This document shows, in pieces, positions 59,520-64,000 of a stretch of 64,000 nucleotides of DNA (position 1 is the first letter of the stretch; every line of letters starts with the position of its first letter). The stretch is from contig OX422221.1 of the NCBI GenBank assembly GCA_949130495.1, positions 481,295,659 to 481,359,658 on the forward strand, read 5' to 3'. A program made the position numbers and the translations under genes. The stretch comes from Sambucus nigra (taxonomy: Eukaryota > Streptophyta > Magnoliopsida > Dipsacales > Adoxaceae). The notes below the pieces were generated by a model. That model did no database searches. It was not told the DNA's origin and worked only from the letters and a program-made list of their open reading frames with translations.

Positions 59520-60020
59520 CACTACACCAAAATATTAATTTTGTGACTGCCTTCTTGTAACTGCTAATGGGGGTGACAAACTTTATCACTGCCATTAGAA
59601 GTCACAACATTATTTGTAAATGCCATTAGGAGTCATAAAATATTTAGGTAATGAAAAATTTGAGTTAGTTGTTTTGTCACTGCTAATGACAGTCACAAAT
59701 CTTACCATATAATTAATTTATGACTGCTATAAGGAGTCATAAGTTTATAACTGCCATAAGGAGTCACAAATTTATCATTAAACTTAATTTATGACTCTTA
59801 TGAGCAGTCACAAAATTATAACTGCCATGAACAATCATAAATTTTATATTTGTGACCGCTATTAGCGGTCACAAATTTGTGACTACTTGTAGCCGTCATA
59901 AATTTTGGCTTAAGACTTAATTTGTGACCGCTATGAGCTGTCACAAATTTGTGACCGCTACGAGCAGTCACAAATTTTGGTGTAAGAGTTAATTTATGAC
60001 TGCTATTAGGTGTGACCAAA
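59520..60020 (+). mobile_element. CACTA-type transposon terminus with subterminal repeats
   Basis: Begins CACTACACCAAAAT at 59520. About 500 bp follow, packed with short direct and inverted copies of TTTGTGACTGCTA / TAGCAGTCACAAA (for example 59538, 59690, 59810, 59865, 59925, 59945). This is the usual layout of a CACTA (EnSpm) end. The matching opposite terminus (TTTTGGTGTAGTG) is not found to the right inside the window. No transposase is recognised. Confidence 0.75.
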
Positions 60021-63000
60021 ATTTTGACATAGGTTTAATTTCCCTCCTCTCTCTCTCCTACATGCCCATCTCTATTTCATTTCAGTGTGAAGAACCCATG
60101 ATCTCCCGCCCATCTCTCTTTCATTTTCGTGCGAAGAACTCAACAACTCCCGCCCATCTCTCTATTTCATTTTGCTGTGAGTTTTTGATTTCGTTTATGT
60201 TTATGAGAAAAAAAATCGATTTCATTTTTCTGTGAGTTTTAGGTCTGCGTTTTTAGGTTTATGAATTAGCTCATTCATACATATGTACATATTGATAGAC
60301 ACATAATTGTTATGACTGCGTTTTTAGATTCATGCACATATATACATATTTATTATTTGATTTGTTTAAATATCAAATTCATGCATTTTTATATATATTC
60401 ATACGCTTTTACATATATACATATTCATGCATTTTTAGTTTTTTTTTTGTATGGATTGCACACCTCAGCTCATACAAACAATTTGCAACTTATTTTTTTT
60501 TTGTATGGATCGCACTACTCATACTTGGAATTTTATAGCAATTTTTTTTACATATTTGTTATTTGATTTGTTTAAAGATTAGTTTAGTTACAAACTTATT
60601 TACATGTTAGTTTATTTACAGATTTATTTAGATATTTGTCATTTTTATTGATGAAATGTATACTCTTACTCTCTGATTAATTTTCCGTTAGAATACAAAT
60701 CATATAAAATGTTTGGGGTGGATTCGGGGAGGGAACCTCTGACCCAAACCTTCCTCATTGACATCCATATCTCTCTATACACACACACACATACACACAC
60801 AGAGAGTTAATCAACTTTCATAAATGGAATTGGTGGAGATGTATTCATAGTTTATGTTTATGAATATTTTATTTTTGTTTATGAACGAATTTGATTTCGT
60901 TAGTTATGTTTTCATAAATGTTTGAACATTTAGGTCTGCATTTTTGTAAGTTTGTTTGATTTTTTGAACATTTAGGTCTGCATTTTTGTAAGTTTATTCA
61001 TACAATGTAATCTGACTGTTTGTCTAATCATCTATGCATTAGGAATTTGGATCAACGGTGAGCATGGATTCTATGGCTTGACTAAATTTGGAATTTGACT
61101 CTCTATATCTCCCAAGTTTTTTAGTCACTTATAACTCTCTTTGATATGAGGTAACATCCTCTATCTTATGCCTTGTGTGTATGTAGTTGTACAATGTGTA
61201 TTTATGCAGTATATATCTATTGCTCATTCTCAAAGTTCCATTAAATCTCGATGCAACTTTACATTCTCTCTTTGTTATACGATTAATTATTTGAGGTCCT
61301 AATTTGTTAGATTTAGAAATTATACATTCGTAATCTACATGTGTGAAAGTACCCAATTTATAATGGTTAAAAAGGACTTTGCATTGTTTGGGATACAAAG
61401 TGGGAGAGTTTTTAATACCTCTAGAATTCCAAATAAGTCACTTGATCATTGAGGGGTGGAGAGGTTGGGAATTTTGAAAAGTGACCTTGCCACTCTTTTA
61501 GTCCGGGAAACAACAATAACTGGGGCATGCATATCATATGTTCTCCTTCTTTTTTTGGTAGTTTGGTAGTTAGGACTTCTTCATTAATCTTTAATATGAT
61601 CTAAATGTCATCGTTACTTCCTACTAGTGTAGAGTTAAATGATTCTAGTTCAGTTGGCTCACGTGGAAGCAAGGCATTAAGAACAAAAGTCTTAGTATGA
61701 GTAATTTCATTTACATAAATGGCAGATTTGGTAATGTTGGTAGGCATTCAGATCTTTATTGTATCCAAGCTTGGTTGGAATGAGTACCTTCGACATGGCC
61801 GATCACTGTAATTCCCACTTTTAATTCCAATTATGTCTTCTATTTTTATAACTTCCATTGCTAATTATGATCCGAATATTAAATACATTTTGTATCCTAC
61901 TATCACAACACTGACCCAGTGGGTGTTATTTGAGTCACTAACTACAGACGTGTTTTCTTTACATGGTCTCATACTTGCTTCAATATGTCGATGCTGGTTT
62001 CACCACTTTTGATAAGGCTGATATATGTAAGATGCCACAGGGATATATAAAACTCATTATCTCCATTTTATTCACTAAAAATTTTTCTTTCTTTTCAACA
62101 CTTAAACAATTATTGAAAAGAATTGACTCTGTTGTAGCAACATATTCTTACAATCCTCGGGTACAACTAACCTTTTGACCCATTAGAAGACCATTGAGCG
62201 TTAATTGAGTTCGCATAGTGTTCTTTGATACATTCCTTTTCTTTGAATTCTTATCGTATGGTTGTTAGCACTAATAAGCGATATGTGTCAAATTTCATAT
62301 GGAACCTAATAGCACTAATAAGCAATACGTCCTACTCAGACTGGTACCTCAACACTAGTATCGCCCATACCAACGGCAGTAAAGACACCATCTATGCCAG
62401 CAGTCCTAGAACCCGATACCTAGGGAAGTATCATTTCGGACCCCAGGAGATTTTAAAGTTGATCTCACAGGCAGGTTTGGCAGCAGGTAGGAAGGAGAGA
62501 CCTCTCGAGGCACCGCAGGTGACACCAACTCCTATATCAGATTGGGAGAAGCTGAGGGCAGCCTTTAAATACGTAAGGTGAGTTGTTGGTAATGGGGGAA
62601 TGTTTTTGGATTTAGCATTAGTTCTTGGTATGAATATTCATACCTATTTCTTAATTCCCGGTTTAATTGATATTGTTATTGGTCTGTTGATGGCTATATG
62701 ATGTGTTATATTGAGTTATGTGAAAAAGAAATGTTGAAAGTATACCAATATCGATGCAAAGTATTTGATTATTTTTATTTTTAAAATCAAGAACAATGAA
62801 AGATAACCCAGATGTCTCAACTTCCTTTGTAATACATACATAAACAAAACAAACAATACATGTAAATACTCATACAAACTCAAGTCTTTATGATACACCT
62901 ACTTTTAGAGAGAGACACACTTAAAAGACTTGTAATGATAGATTTGATTCATGAGAAGTATAAAAGAGTAAGTTTCCAGGAAAAACCATTGCTTAATTAG

Positions 63001-64000
63001 TGGTGGGAGGCTAGAAGCCTAGAACTCATCGGATATACGCCACGAAGAGAAAATGTCGAGAATCGATGGAGCGAGATCCTATTTTGTGTAATCTAACTAT
63101 TGATATGCGATATGTGTTTAGGATTCAGTAACTTTATTTTGTGTTCTTGCATATTCTTTATAAAATACATTTATCCCTGAAGTCACAAGCGATGTATAAT
63201 TAATTTTTAATTAGCGCCGAGGGGGTGCAACTGTTGTCCATCGTTGTGTGTGTCTGTGTGTGTTGGGGGGGGGGGGACCTGTAATGCTCATGAAGAATGT
63301 GGAGAGAAAGTGCCAACCAACTTAATGTATGTAGATCTCTAGGTAGATCACAGTTTTGGATCAAATACACTCTTCGAGAAGGGCACCCTCAATTTGTAGT
63401 CAATTATTTCCTTTTTAGACAAAATTAAGACTTAGGGAGATCATGTATGTGACAGTTATTATCCAGTTCAAAAATGATATTTGTTATCTTTAATATTAAT
63501 GTAGAGATTATAAATTAACTACATACACAAAAAAAATGTTAAAATTCATATACAAATGCATGTTGAGAGACAATATCTTAATGTCAATTAACTCTTACAT
63601 TAATCGAGTCATTACATGTGCATCCATACATAGGTAACATATGCAACGCACGTGTGCACCAACTATTAACATTAAAAGCACTCGCCCAAATGCCTCACCG
63701 CCAAGTCAGTAACACTAAAGCTGGGACAGGAGAAAAATCTTCCTCGTGTGAGATAAATAGAGTGGAAGTAGGATCCTGTGAGATTAACAGAGAGATGATG
63801 AGAAAAGCTGAGAAGGAGACCTCTTTGATATAATCTACAGAAAACATATAACTTAACAACACTATTAAACAATCTTCATATTATTTTTAGAAATACTAAA
63901 AAATAACTAAAACCAATTTAAAGTTACAAACTCAGACCAAACTATAAAATGATTTTGATATAATCATGTTGTGTCGAGTGCTAAGTAAAGTGAGGAGGCT
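60021..64000. other. Unassigned sequence, possibly interior of the CACTA element or host DNA
   Basis: No recognisable gene. A pyrimidine-rich stretch (60035-60170), three CCCGCCCATCTCTCT-type repeats (60060-60165) and T-rich sequence follow the CACTA end. A 118-codon plus frame at 62225-62581 ends ISDWEKLRAAFKYVR with a Pro/Glu-rich middle; it is the best candidate for a coding remnant but has no known motif. A run of about 12 G lies at 63265-63277. The end of the window holds short frames only. Confidence 0.4.

Noticed and set aside
62225..62581. 118-codon host gene
   Set aside because: No recognisable domain, no clear exon borders, and the surrounding sequence looks repeat-derived. Kept only as a remark.

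Overview
This looks like a repeat-dense intergenic stretch of a flowering-plant nuclear genome. The signs are very AT-rich DNA, large Ty3/gypsy LTR retrotransposons primed by initiator tRNA-Met, a Tat-lineage gypsy element with a second RNase H, a caulimovirid pararetrovirus copy and a CACTA-type transposon end. The species cannot be told. I see no convincing ordinary host gene, tRNA, rRNA or CRISPR array.

The main structure is a nest of insertions up to five levels deep, mostly dated by target-site duplications (TSDs) read directly. Element F (minus strand, LTR-interior-LTR-interior-LTR, 45052-55046) was hit in its leftmost LTR by element A. A consists of a 5' LTR remnant (1021-1659), an interior (1674-2534 plus 13031-15623) and a 3' LTR (15624-17994 plus 44752-45051). 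A's interior was hit by element B (2535-13025, TSD TGGTG). A's 3' LTR was hit by element C (17995-44746, TSD CAGT plus one mismatched base). C's 5' LTR was hit by element D (19240-37463, TSD CCTGG). D's integrase gene was hit by an endogenous pararetrovirus fragment (about 25005-31211).

A, B and C have long LTRs (2.4-3.1 kb) with TGTAAYACC...GTCACA-type ends and interiors without usable ORFs. A decayed gypsy protease motif can still be traced in each interior. F has 2.5-kb LTRs and interiors of only about 570 bp. D is a Tat-type gypsy element on the minus strand. Its gag-PR-RT-RH-aRH-INT lies in one reading frame with nine nonsense codons and no frameshift up to the viral junction. Between its integrase and its 3' LTR it carries a hairpin minisatellite and two intron-containing or coiled-coil genes in antisense (plus) orientation.

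The pararetrovirus fragment lies on the minus strand. It is a permuted part of a circular genome: protease, RT, RNase H fused in frame to a 430-residue unknown region, a promoter with poly(A) signals, a 243-codon ORF, the tRNA-Met primer site, a 166-codon ORF and the start of a further ORF. Movement and coat protein regions are absent. Its viral-sense strand is about five-fold enriched in the tetramer AGAC compared with the surrounding element, in all codon phases and in non-coding parts. This is the strongest unexplained signal in the window.

To the right of F lie a decayed Ogre/Tat integrase and its downstream region with microsatellite and minisatellite arrays (55047-59518), a CACTA-type terminus with subterminal repeats (59520-60020), and about 4 kb with no recognisable content. 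The first 1 kb of the window is also unassigned.
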